Positions 1 to 12,512 of a DNA stretch of 64,000 nt are shown here, piece by piece; the stretch's first letter is position 1; each line of letters opens with the position of its first letter. The notes beneath the pieces are model-generated. The model saw only the letters and a program-made list of their open reading frames with translations. It had not been told where the DNA came from and made no database searches. Origin of the DNA: Himantopus leucocephalus. Its lineage: Eukaryota > Chordata > Aves > Charadriiformes > Recurvirostridae. The position numbers and the translations under genes were made by a program. The stretch lies in contig RSEF01000001.1 in assembly GCA_003993805.1 (NCBI GenBank), forward strand, positions 212,677,085 to 212,741,084, in the 5' to 3' direction.

Positions 1-2947
1 TATACAGACATACAGGAATTTTGATTACAGCCTAAACAGTTTCTATTCCACCCTAACATCAAGGGTGTAAACCATCACATTCAGCAATACAGAAATCTCA
101 ATTAACAACAAAATAGAAGCATTGATTCATTTAGGAATTTCTTCATGAGAACAGAGATATCCATCTACTGCTTATTGCCCAGTTCCCATTCAAGAGAGAA
201 ACTATATCTAAGTAAATAACGAGAGATGAAAATGCCAATGCCTCCCAGGGTGAAGAGCTCTGAAGGCAAATTGCAGGTAGGTAACAGGATGCAAAAATTG
301 CCGCTGATGAGAAACATGAGATTTTGAGTTGAAGTTTCAGGACAATAAAACTCAAATTCAGCAGCTGCTGCCATAGTATAACAACTGGCAAGACAGTACT
401 TTTTTTTTTTATATTTCTTTTTCATCTGCGATACTGTACATTTCGCTGCCATGACAACTAAACGTTTTCTGCCCATCTGTAGGGTGACAGAATAGATGTA
501 TACATCTGCTCATGAATCTTGTTTTTAAAAGACAGATAATATTTTCCCAACTTTTGTATGTTTTTAAATCTCTTTTCAGAATGGAGCAGAATATTGCAGC
601 TTCTCTAAAATAGTGGTCCATAAATCACACCACACAGGCAGTATGTTGCCCAGGAGACACTCTTAACATCGTTCATCGCCACCACAAATGAAAAAGTCAA
701 AACGGAGGCTGGTAACAAGAACCAGGGAACATTACCTTCAGCGCACGTTCCCTCCCCATGTTGCCTTTGCTTATCACCATTAGCAGTATCACTACCTAGA
801 GACCTACTTCCTTACCGGCTGATTAGAAACACAAAGCCATTTTCACAAAAAAAGGACAATATATGAATGATTAGGGACAGGGAAAGGCACTTTATTGCTG
901 TGTAGTTTAATAATTCCTTAAAGTCTTTGTAATATCTTTCATGCCAAGGCTTCCACATCTTTAGAACACATAATTCAATAAATAAATTAAGTGACATCAA
1001 GCAACTCAACCAAGGTTGTAACGTCACTAATCTTTGCATTTGCCTTGTCCTTAGGCACTTCCATTAAATAAAAACTCCTTTTCTGCACTACCGAGCCCTA
1101 ACCCTACAGCCAGGCCAGGCTGTGACACTGGCACACGAAATTATTCCAAACCACAATAAGCAACAGATTCCTGAAATTTTTAGGAAGATTTCTAGTTCCG
1201 TGCTTTAGCTCCAGATTAGTGAAAAACGGAAAACACAAAAGAAAAAAGAAAAAAATGGTTCTGGAGTTAAATTACTTCAACGTGGAGACAACAGGGGGGT
1301 TGATGGGGAGTAGTGTGAAATTTAGATTGTACTGGGAAGGGAGACACTTGCACACACTGAAGAAAAAAAACCCCAACAAAATAAACCCCAAAAAATCCAA
1401 CAAAAACACAGAAGCCAGGCATCATATGAAAGAAAGGAGAGGTCTGCAGCTCTGATTGTGGGGTAAACGTCAATATGGTTATTGAAACAGAGTGGAAAAA
1501 TGAGAAGAATATGAGATGGCGGAGCATCCTTCCCTAAGAGAACTACTACCATCTTTTATGCCACATAACACAGCAAATGTTTTGGCAAAGCAGTGAAGCC
1601 ACACTAGACGCGTTCCTTCAGCACATTTTCAAGCCAAAATATCACGTGCAGCAGGCAGCATTAATGTGCTTCCCCGGCTTCTGCATGCTGCCTCGAACCT
1701 CCTGGCCCCAAGCCCAAAAATGGGAATTAGTTGCTCAGATTAATTCCTGTCACCTCTCTGGTGAACCTCGTACTGGATTTAAATCAAGGACACCATGGCA
1801 GGGCTCCTTACTGACATGGCAATTACTCTAAGCAGGCAGGTTAGCTAGTAGCTGCCGAAACTATTTATTAAGGTAAATGAAGAGAGAAGCATCGATTGAG
1901 CTCCCGGTGTGCCTCGCCCTCGCCTACAGCCTTCCCACCTTGCTACACTCACATTGTGTGCACCAAACTATGACACGGATACAGAAGCTGTGCATTTCAG
2001 GCATGCTTTGCTGTCTGCTGTGCCATAGCCGAGCATGTCTCCAGCCACGCAGGGCTGGAGGTCCTCCCACTATGCAGGGGATAATCCAGCACAAAACCTC
2101 TGGGCCTGGTTAGTAGCAGAGCCCCATCTCACCCTGCACCCTCGATAAAATATTTATGGTACCACAGAAGTATTATCTGGCTCGGGAACACCCAAATGGC
2201 TTTTTCCCATAGTGCCCAAGAAGCAGGAGCACAACTCCTCCAAAAACTCCCCGGTCCACCAAAACAGTCTCCCATTATTTCTTACAAGGAATGTTTTACC
2301 AAGGGGAACGTCCAACAGCCCTTTCTGCCTCTGGCCATCAGCTCCACAACTGACAAGACTGGCTAAAAAAATACTGTAGCTGCATTTTTTACCCCCTTAA
2401 AATGATGCATCGTAGGACTAGCTGCAGCATGGAGCTACGGCCAGTCCCTTGGCCAGGCCAAACGGAGACACGGTGGTTATGGCAGGCAGGGAGCAACAGT
2501 AAGGATTCGCCTCTTTTCATCCTGAAATTTACTTTCTGTTTTGTTTCCACCCAGCGCTGCAGTAAGCCATGTCTCAGAGCATCATCCAGCCCTGGAAGGC
2601 AGAGAGGAACAATTGGGCAACCTGAGCACATGGCTGTTGGGTACGCCCAGTGCAGTCAATGTAACATGTCTATAGTTAATTATTTGGAATAAATGTACTA
2701 GCTTAAATAGGTCACTGTGATGCTACAGCTCTCCTTGGAGATTAGACTGGAGAAGAAGTGACTCCTGAAGGGACTTCTCCTTTTAACACCCTCCAACTCC
2801 AAATACCAAGTGACTGCGTTACACACAACCGCTGCAATGCATTTTTATGCATGCTTCCATCAAAAGCACTCATAGCATTTTAAAGCCATTAATCATGCGA
2901 GACTCACAACTGGCACAAAAATGCCTTTGACAATGTGATGATCATTA

Positions 2948-3006
2948 GACTTATTGTACAGACAGGTAAAGTGAGGCATGAAAAGGTTAGTCGTACTGCC
3001 AGAGGG
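2948..3006 (-). repeat. MIR-like SINE relic
   Basis: On the plus strand the sequence TTATTGTACAGACAGGTAAA followed by GTGAGGCATGAAAAGGTTAG matches the antisense of the MIR core region (ttattttacagatgaggaaactgaggcacagagaggttaag) with modest divergence. MIR elements are ancient and survive in birds only as scattered fragments. The edges are uncertain. Confidence 0.55.
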
Positions 3007-5040
3007 ATTTTATCTCTCTGTAACACGCACTAAGCAGCTTTCTCCATCTGATAGTTGCTCCGACTTGTGATTTCAGCTCAAAGCCCAGGGGCCCACACCA
3101 CATAGCAAATAAGCATCCTCATCAGCTAACACACCTAATCTCCATGTTCGCACACATCCTGCTCGCTCCATCACAGCTGCCTCTTCCACACCAAAGCCAG
3201 GACAAAGCAGCAGCTCTCGCCCCGTGTTATTTCCAAGCCATTCCTCCATCCTGCTAAAATCACTTCTGGTTTATCAGGATGACTCTCCACCGAACAATTT
3301 CTACAAAACAGGGAGTTACAAACTTCCTACACGTTGTAAATATCTATATATGGCTCAGTATGAATTTTAATGACATGAGCTACACCACCGCAGCTTTTTG
3401 TGTGGATGCTCTCAAACCCGTGGGATCACAGTCATATCAATCCAGCATAAGATCACACAAGCATCACAAGGGCAACCCAACCCCTAACTTTGTACCTGAT
3501 CTCCCTTCTCTACCTCCACCAAAATGCCTAGTGTTTGCAGGGCCCATCAGTCTAATCAGGGACCTGATCCTCTCACTTCTTTTCTCCAGAACAGATGAGT
3601 TCCTCTCTGATTGCCCTCTTGAACTGGCTCACCAAGTGGCTACGTGAAAAAACAGAGCCACCACAGGGAGGTGGTAGGAAGCAGCAGTCAGGACCAGGAA
3701 TCAGCTGCCTTTATCTCGGTCAGAACAGGTTGAAGGGAGCCGAGAATCACAGCCTTATTTTACTGCAAAAATGAGATTCTTCACAAGGAATTCAAGTTAA
3801 TCCCTCAAAAACTGTTTTTTCTGTGTAGACCAGCCCTTCAGGAACCATTCTGGGGAAGACAGTATCTCCTGGACCTCGGTACCCTGGGGAAGGGGATCAC
3901 GGCTCCTTTGCGAGAGGTTCCCATCCCCCTCCAGGTACTTCCCAGGAAAAGTCCAAACCCTCTTGCCAAAGTGGACTGGATGATGACTGACAGTGTAAAG
4001 CAGCCCGGCCACCTTCCCTGTGACCACACGGTTATTTCTGACCATGTTCAATGTCTAGACAGAGCTTCCAACTGGTATCAGAGGAGTTTTAATTTGTGAG
4101 TACAGAGAAAGAGAAACAGAATTTCTGAGAATTAGCTGGATTTTATCTTTGCCAATGACAGATTAATGTTCATTATGAAAGATTAAGCAATCAAAGGAAA
4201 TCCCCATGAAAGCTGAAACATATACAAAAAGTTTCAAATATGGGTACGTTTACACAAAGACAACATGAACCCTTCTGTGCTCCTAACAATATAGGAACAC
4301 AGCACTTTGCATTGCAGCCATGGCTACAGCCAGCAACCTCCATCAGCAGAGTGGCTTTTTTCCACTTCCAGCATCAATAAATTCAATCTTTATAGTTCAG
4401 ATAATTCAAATATAATTTAGATATTACCTTCCATCTTGAGAGGGAAGCAGCAATGGGTTTTGACAATAAATTCATGGGGGGCCAAACTCCAGAGTCAGCA
4501 GTCCTAAATTCATTAGGTCACGTTTATTAAACAGATTTTGCCATTTACCCTTTAACCAACACAGCTAAATGCCAGTCCTGTTCCTGCCTCATAACCAGTC
4601 CTCATCTCCTCTCCAAATGTCACCGTAGGCACAGTCTTCCTTTTTGATTATTTTGCCTTTCTCCAGAAGGACGCTTTGCACCTCAGAAGCAGCTTGCTGC
4701 CCACACTGAACTACATGTTCCTAAAAGGAAGATATCTCATTACCGGTAGAGCCACACTAGGATGCAAAGGAGCCACACGCTTGCAAAAAGCACCTCGTCT
4801 CATTAGCAAATGGCTGGTGTAGCTGCTCGTCGCGGAGATGAAGACACACCATTAATTTGCTCAGCATGTAGGTACCAAAGGCACAGAACACATTTCCCCG
4901 TCCCTGGTACCGTGGGAGGAAAAATCACATGTTAGAAGTTTGCGAGGCTTCTAATGGAAGTAGCTCACGTGGGCTGAATCTGCTGTGTTCAGGATTTCCT
5001 TACGGAGAAGGACAAGGCAGGTCTCTCTTAAGAGCGGTGC

Positions 5041-5255
5041 TGAGCAAGGTTAAAGCGAGGGAGGCTGCCCCGTCCCTGCGAAGGACCTGCAGCCGCTCAG
5101 AGCACCCAGCGCTCCAGTCAGCCCCAAAGTCCTGCTGAGATTTCGCTCCGATCCCACTCCGGCTGTTTGCAGCGCCGAGAGCCGCCGCGGGCAGCCCCGG
5201 CTGTCCCTGGATGGGGTCACACTGCTGGTGATTGATGCTACCCGGTGCTCTCCTT
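5041..5255. promoter_or_regulatory. CpG-dense patch in the FAT3 intron
   Basis: About fifteen CpG dinucleotides occur in roughly 215 bases, including a GAGCCGCCGCGGGC core, against AT-rich and CpG-poor surroundings. It may be a small CpG island, an intronic enhancer or an unannotated promoter. No convincing ORF or exon is attached to it. There is no direct evidence of activity. Confidence 0.4.
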
Positions 5256-6060
5256 GCAATGGCAAGAACAGGTTATCATCCCAGAGGAAGCTGCATTAAG
5301 CACTGACAATGGCTTGGACTGCGATCTCCCATCACCTAAGAGTTACTGCTTAATGAATAAGTTAAGGCAAGGTAATAAACCCCACCGAATACAGCCAATA
5401 CTGCAGCACCAACCAATTCATCCTTAAAGACCGTCTCCAGAAGAAACAATAAAATCCAGTCCTTTTAAAACCAGCGCCAAGATCCTGTATAGCGTAAGAA
5501 GGGTGGTCTCGCATGGAAAGACATGCTGGGAGTCAGAAAAATCTGCCCCATCCGCCACTGTACGCTACGGCCAAGTACAGCTTCATCACAGAGATGCTGA
5601 ACACCTCAAATTCCCACTGTTTTTAATGAATTTCTACATTGTCATTTCCCCCCCCTCCCCCCAAAAAAAAGAATCAAACTATTAACTTATCTACACCTCT
5701 CACACCCTTTCAGTAAAATGGGAAACTACATAAACGTTGTACATCAAAGAGCTTCCTTCATTAAAATGTGAAAAATAATTTGTGTACTTTAGATGAAAGG
5801 TGTTCTGGGACTGTGAAGTATTCTGGCAAATTTAATTAAATCCCACAGTTACTCTCTCACAAAAATAAAGCTTTTGGGAAAAAAAAATATTAAAAATTTA
5901 ACTGATTCACAGTTAGGGTTTGTTTTTTTCTCTTTTTGCAAAATCTTTACCTTATAAACTGAACTGGGAGAAGCAAAAATATTTTTAATGATCTATGTGT
6001 AAAGTTACATTTCCAGAACAGGAATTCTCAGTGAAACTTTCAATGAAGAGGGGAAAATCA
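5256..6060. other. Unique AT-rich intronic sequence with a C-run
   Basis: No coding signal. A C-rich run with one T at about 5648-5662 is followed by an A-run, an ordinary low-complexity tract. The rest appears unique. Confidence 0.6.
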
Positions 6061-6135
6061 CCAAATAATTATGCATATAATTAATTATGGGCTGCAATGA
6101 TCTAAAATCAGAAATGAATTTGCTATGCAAATTTT
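6061..6135. promoter_or_regulatory. AT-rich homeodomain/POU motif cluster
   Basis: TAATTAATTA lies at 6078-6087, next to a near-palindromic ATTATGCATATAAT. A consensus octamer, ATGCAAAT, lies at 6125-6132. Homeodomain and POU factors bind such sites, and clusters of this kind are seen in neural enhancers. In AT-rich introns these motifs also arise by chance, so the call is tentative. Confidence 0.3.
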
Positions 6136-6625
6136 AGTAAAACTGAAAAACCGAAGGCTTCGATTGTGAAAGATGGGCAGATCTAGCCATCACATCGTGG
6201 AAGCAGAGAGCTATTGAAACGACGTATGGTCAGATTACTCTCAAGCCAATGTAAACATTCTTCATAATTAGTCCTGACATAAAATAAAGCAGGAAAGTTT
6301 AATTTCATTCCTTATAGTTGCTAGGATGATTATTCATCAGTGCTAATGGCCATGGACGCAGGTTTATAACTAAAATCTGATTTTCACTGGCAAAAGCAGC
6401 CACCTAGCTCGAACCAGACCCAAACCTCAGAGCTGCACACCTCTCCAGTCCATCACCTCGGGGAGCTGTCACTCGTACATGTACAGTGAGCACATTTTGC
6501 TCAANTTTCCTAAGAGCAGCAGCTTCAGGCTGCTTCCCTCTCAAGGCAGGGTTGTGGTAACCAGACTGTCACCAGTGGGGAACAGCTGCAAAGCTGAGTC
6601 GTAGCTGGCTACAAAGATATATTTG

Positions 6626-6672
6626 TAGAATCACAGAATGGTTTAGGTTTGAAGGGACATTGAAGACTATCT
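6626..6672 (-). mobile_element. CR1 LINE 3' end, interrupted by an assembly gap
   Basis: The sequence AGAATCACAGAATGGTTTAG followed by GTTTGAAGGGACATTGAAGA is the antisense of the CR1 3' terminus, which on the sense strand ends ...CCATTCTGTGATTCT. It enters the N gap at 6673. The sequence after the gap at 6773 no longer resembles CR1, so the body of the element is missing from the assembly or very short. Confidence 0.85.
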
Positions 6673-6772
6673 NNNNNNNNNNNNNNNNNNNNNNNNNNNN
6701 NNNNNNNNNNNNNNNNNNNNNNNNNNNNNNNNNNNNNNNNNNNNNNNNNNNNNNNNNNNNNNNNNNNNNNNN
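6673..6772. other. Assembly gap of 100 Ns
   Basis: Exactly 100 unknown bases, probably a default-size scaffold gap whose true length is unknown. It begins inside a CR1 element. An open frame read across it on the minus strand is an artefact. Confidence 0.95.
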
Positions 6773-9700
6773 TTTCTTGTTCCCCCAATGCAGAGGGCAT
6801 GGAAGAAACCAAGCATAGTCCTACATCTTCACACGCTTCCCACTCCCACGGTACAACGCAGCAACACTTGCGCGAGCAGAGGGCAGGCACCACAGGCAGC
6901 ACTCACCTGACCACCTTTCACCACCTGGGGTAGGACTCACCTCACCTGAGCCAAGCAACATGTTCATGTCCAACCTACATGAGACATCTAACCAGGGTAG
7001 CAAAGCCAGATGAGAGGAACACTGCCCCATGCTACACGTCCAACTTAATCTCCATGTCACCTGATTACAACGCCAGGGAGGGTAGCCCAGGGCCCCCTGA
7101 GGGATCATGCTGCTTCCCACCGCACATCCCTGTCCCGTGCTCTGCAAAACACTGGAGACACAGAGCCTACACAGCTGTCCTCAAAACATCTCCAGAAGCA
7201 GAAGATGTGACAAACTCCTAACCACAACCGAACGGATCTATCCCTTTTTTGTTAGGCAGGGGTAAAATGATTAGGTTGACGCCAGTGGACAACTTAACTC
7301 TGAGAAACACAAAAATTTATTAGTGCAAATGCCTAATGCAAACCAACTGCAATGAAAACTCCCTCCCCACATGTACTCCGTTTGGCTTTCTCTCAGTTAT
7401 TTCTTATTGGCAACACTTCAATGCTAATAAGACACCATAAGTGTATAAAATGTAATAAATATGTTTACATTAAACAGCAGACTAAAGAGTAAAAGAATCT
7501 GTTCCGTGAACTATAGAAGCTCATCACCCAGCATATATTTTCAGGTAAACACGTACATATGAAGAGAAAGAGATCTGACAGCAAATGACTTTTTTTTTGT
7601 ATTTTCTTCTAACCTTGCTGACAAAGACCTATCAAGTTCCAAGACTTGAACACTGAAATTAGCCAAACAGCCTTAAAATATGACACAATTTTTTAGCAAT
7701 GAGAGCAATGAAAGATTGGAAGAGCTTTCCAAGCAAGTGCCTGATTCACCATTATTTGTCGTCCTTGAACTGCAAACAGCTTTGTAAAAAGCACCTTTTA
7801 ATTCAGCTTTCAAGGTAAATCCTGAAGCCTGAGTATGTATTGAAGCAGGGGAAGTGATACGTGGACTTACATTTTTGATAGTCCAGTGTAACCACCTGTC
7901 TCTGCTCCAAATCAGCCCCATGACCAACTCGTTCCAGTTCTACTGCTCCCTATAAAAGCCACACAACCTGCTGCAAGGGTCCGACTGCAGGACATGTCCT
8001 TGATTTTATTGGCCACTGGACATTCCTCTCTCTTGGACTTGTTTCAGGAAAGGATTAGGCAGTACACCACAGTGGCTCCACATAATCTTAGACACTGTTG
8101 AAACATCCTCCTCTGCACGTCCCAGGAGGACAGGACTGCTCATATTGCCCTCCACATGCTCATAAGCTTGCAGTTTTGCATTGACAGCATCACTTCTCAA
8201 CGCCCCTGGGCTTCCATTCGTGCCTTGGAAGACCTAAAACAGATTTTTCTCCAGTTTCCTCTGAACTACCATGAATTGCTCACATGGGAAGGAAGATCAT
8301 GCTCTGAAGTGATGCCAGCATAAAGCTGGTGCTCAGATGCTCAGGCTGAACACCAGACACTGGAAGTCAATTTTCCTCCTGTCTCATCTAACTGACTACC
8401 TTGTGGCGTGGTCCCATCACCAGCTCTTGGGGCATAAGCTTGCTGCAGAAGCACTTGTGTATAATTTAATGGAGCGTGATGCACAGGATAATGTAGGGGT
8501 CACTGCTGGGCGTACATCCTAAAGGAGAGAATAACAGAACACACGGTCCAAAATACTCTTGGAAACAAATCTCAAGGGTGATAAAGGTGACCGCTAGGAG
8601 GAAATACAAACTACACATTTCTTTATTAATAAATAGATTACTCTGTGATTGAGATGAATTGTTCTATCATCAGGAGCATCCTGAATAATAAAGAAGTTTC
8701 TCTAAGCATTTTCCAAAGAAGAGAAAATATGCAAATTACAGCTTGCTATAAAAATCGTACATCGTGAGCTGTTTTATGAGGTATAAAGACAAGAGAGCTG
8801 AACAGCTCGAATAGAACAATTCTGCACGACTGGACTCACTTAGGAAACTTCGAAAGTATGTCAGAATGATACTAAGAGCCCTTTAAAGTAAATATTTTTG
8901 TAAGCTGATGCATTGTTTTAGGGTTCATATTATTAAATAAAAAGTTAAACAAATTCACTCCAGTGAAACCAAGACAAGTCTTGTTCCTTTACTAATTTAC
9001 AGCTACAAATGACAGGGAAATTATAAACACACAGACACAGAATTTATCAAAAAAAACTTGTTTTCCCACCACAACTAATTTTAAAGAAAAAGAGAAATGT
9101 TAACAATTACTTTCCTAAAATAGGAAATCATAAATGAAGGAAAGTTTGCACTATTAAAAGCTGCCAGAGATAACTCACAGAACAATGATAACGCAGCACA
9201 GCAGACTCAGAAATAGCTGTTCCCAGGAATGCTTTATTCATGCCTGACACAGATACAGGATGACAGACCAGATTTTGGCCAGGGCCATGCTCTGCGATCT
9301 GTCTGGCACACTCCTTCCCAGAGAGGCTGCTCAGGAGAACCATCGTGGCCAGGCTGAGGACCGACGATCTCCAGTCCCGAGTGGCGGCTGCAAGTGCCTC
9401 CCCTCGTGAGCATCTCCCTTTCCTGAGCCACCTCCCACCAACACCCACTGGCACTTCTCTTGTTGTACGGCCCAAAGTTACTTTGAAAAGTGGTTTTAGA
9501 AGCCTGGGATAATTCAGTGGCTCTGAAATACTGGCTCTGGGCAATGAAGTTTGCCTACACTTACCAGGAAAACGAAGAATGTATGTAATACTAATGCCTC
9601 AAAACAATTCTACAATGAATTCAATTCTACAAGTGAGTCTACCCAGATTTACTCACTAGCTCCGACACGCTTTCATGAAATTAAAAAAGCGAGGGGAAAA

Positions 9701-12500
9701 AAAGCATGTATCACAAACCATTTTCATTTTTACTTGATTTTGTTTCAAGGAAATGCTAGTAATGGCCCCACATAAATATTTATCAGACCACTCAAATTGT
9801 AATAAATGAAAGTATCCTTTAACTTGCATACAAAATAACCGAAAACTAGTCTAGAAGACGGTGACAAGATGCAAAGAGTCTGAAGCAATAAACTTACTCC
9901 CTTCTGCCAGACAGATATAACAGTGCAGGCAGGACTGTTTTATTGTAAACTGTATCATCTGGTTTCTAGTTTCTATTATTAATCATTTGAAGACATTATT
10001 AAGGTTTTCCAACACCGACTGGTTTCTTTTTAGACTGTAGCCACAGTTTGTCAGGAATTTCTATCACTTATGAGGTACCTTACAAGGTCTCAAAATAGAA
10101 GATCTGACTGCTGCCTTTGGCAGGATAAATAAATCCTTGGAGTCTGTAATAATTTGCACTCCACCTCCATTTAATAGTATCTTTAAGATTTCAGCACCAT
10201 GAAAGACAGGCTTGGCTTACTCATTTGAATTTCAGGGCTGAAAACACCTAAAGATAACAAGTTAACAGGGTCATCTCCAACTCGTGTTCTTATCGGGGGC
10301 CTCTACGGGGGTGGAAATCAGTGCCAGCTAATGCCTAAATTTAAAGTCTCAGTGAAAACCAGGGGACTCAGACTCCTGAATAACCTTAAGAAATGAGGTT
10401 AGTAAGTTTTGAAGGTGTTGCTTAAGTCCATAGTTACAGGCTTTGCAAGAACATTAAAGATACCTTAAGCATTTCACCACTATCACTATTTTAACTCTGT
10501 GTTTAATTTCAATGGGACTTAAGAAGATGTTTCAATGCTTTCCTGAGAAGCAGAAAAAGACTTATTGTTTCAGTTTTCACCCCTGCGCAGTGGAGTTAGT
10601 CATTCCATGCATCCCAGGGCACTACCACACCAACTCCAATCCAGCCTACGGAAGTCCCTGCAGCAGAAGATGCTGAATGTATCTAGTCTCTCTGCTCCTC
10701 TAAAACTCATTTCATTCATTTGCTATTACTAGTACATCCACGGGTAGCATAGGGGTAAATATAGAAACTCTTTGAGTGCCAGGCTGTTACATCAACTGTG
10801 CGCAGAGTAGAAACACATGCCAGACTAAAAAGTGGAGCTTGAGTCAAAAATGCTGTTTAGCTGAACCACAAATCATTAAAAAATGAGAAGGAAGACGTCA
10901 GCATTTAGGCTAGGACTGATCTCATCTAGCTCAACCTTTTGAGAAGTCAGGAAGTCTCGCTAGTTGTCCAAGCCCCCACAGCAGCCAGAAAAGAGGTACT
11001 GCTAGATGGCATTTAGTCACTCAAGCCAGGCAGTATCATAAACCCATATGCATTTGCTGGTGTCACCTCCAGCTCCTGAGAAAGCAAAAATACACCATTT
11101 TGCTGTGGTATCAGCACTATGAGGATGTACATACCAGAGCTGAGAAAATCCAGGATTTTATGAAGGCAGTAGAGGACCTCTGACAGAGACCGTTTCCAGA
11201 AGACTAGTTACATCTATTAGAGCTATCACTAGAATGAAAACGCAGAGAACACTCTCATCCCACAAAAATCTTTAACAAATCTCTGCTCATTTTGTGTTAC
11301 AAGAATCTGCAAATATAGAGGGTTTTTTTTACACCATTCTCTTCTAAGGAACTGCAATCAGCAGACTGGCAAGGAGTTTGGAGAAACACACCAGGTGGGA
11401 AGCGGTATTAGAGATAAATAAATGGCTCGAGCTTCTCCATAGCCCCTGACTTGCGCAAGGGGAAGGTAACCACCTACTTCCACAAGTAAGGGCAAAGCAT
11501 CAGATCTTGATGACTTTCTAAAGATGGAAAAGAGGGTGGGATGCTCCTGTCCAGCACTGTATTCTCAGAAAATGAAAAATCGTAAAATATTAGCTGCACA
11601 ACTCTCATCTCTTGTACTCTTAAAAAGCTTCTTTCCAGTTCTTATTTTTATAAGAAAATTTTTGTGCAGGTTTAATATTGAAAGATAATTCCCTGAAATT
11701 AGGCTAAAAACATCAAACCGGTAGAGAGGAGTCTACACATATTACCTAGCATGTGAACCTGACAGCATATATTCTTGTTTACTGTTGGTTTACAGTTAAC
11801 AGGAAGGAGTGACATCTGGCCAAAGCAAGGTCTCTAGAGTAGACCTCTACCTTTGAGCTAGTCATACGAGGACCTTTCATAGTTCAGAGAAAAATGCACA
11901 TTTTTAGAGCATGATTCATCCAACTTATTTCATATTTTTATTTTAGGGTAAAATTTCTCTCTGTTGACTATAAGGAAAGCCTGCAGTGACTACACTGGCT
12001 AGTTCTGACTGTAGATGACCATATTTCATTATATAGATTCCATCTCAGGAATGCAAGAGAATGAAAGGGACGCAAAAATAACAACCAGTGGTTCTGAACA
12101 GGAGACAGAAGGAAAAAGAGAATCCATAAATGGCAGGATCACATTACGTGTCCCTCAGTGCGGGGATCTTAAATGGTAAGCTTGTGACATTTATATCAAC
12201 AGTCAATAAATAGGCCAATGAAGACAGAAATATCAGTGAGTTTGAACCACACACCTAGGCTGGTGACAAACTCAATCTCTATTGAGGTAAGAATCAACAA
12301 ATAAGAGTTAGTTATTAAAAAAAAGGTTTTTTCTTTTTTTTTTTTTTACCTCTAGAAAAGCCTTAAACTAATTTTTTAGCTATGAATCATAAGTTGAGTT
12401 GTAAACCCATGAGAAATTTAGTCTGCTGCCTAAGGTACTGGTGGGAAACCAGGAATGGAGTTTGAGGAGGTCAGGAATTGCTGCCCTCTGCTTCAGGAGA
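6773..12500. other. Featureless intronic sequence
   Basis: I see no exon, RNA gene or recognisable repeat here. The longest open frames are short, overlap in several frames and often lack an ATG. T/A homopolymer runs at about 12317-12347 are the only low-complexity feature. Confidence 0.55.
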
Positions 12501-12512
12501 GTTTTTATTGAT

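Noticed and set aside
6609..6902. Open frame spanning the gap at 6.7 kb
   Set aside because: It runs through 100 Ns and a CR1 end and is an artefact of the gap.
10915..10945. Possible CR1 fragment (GATCTCATCTAGCTCAACC)
   Set aside because: Only a short match to the antisense CR1 motif, with no terminal repeats and no continuation on either side.
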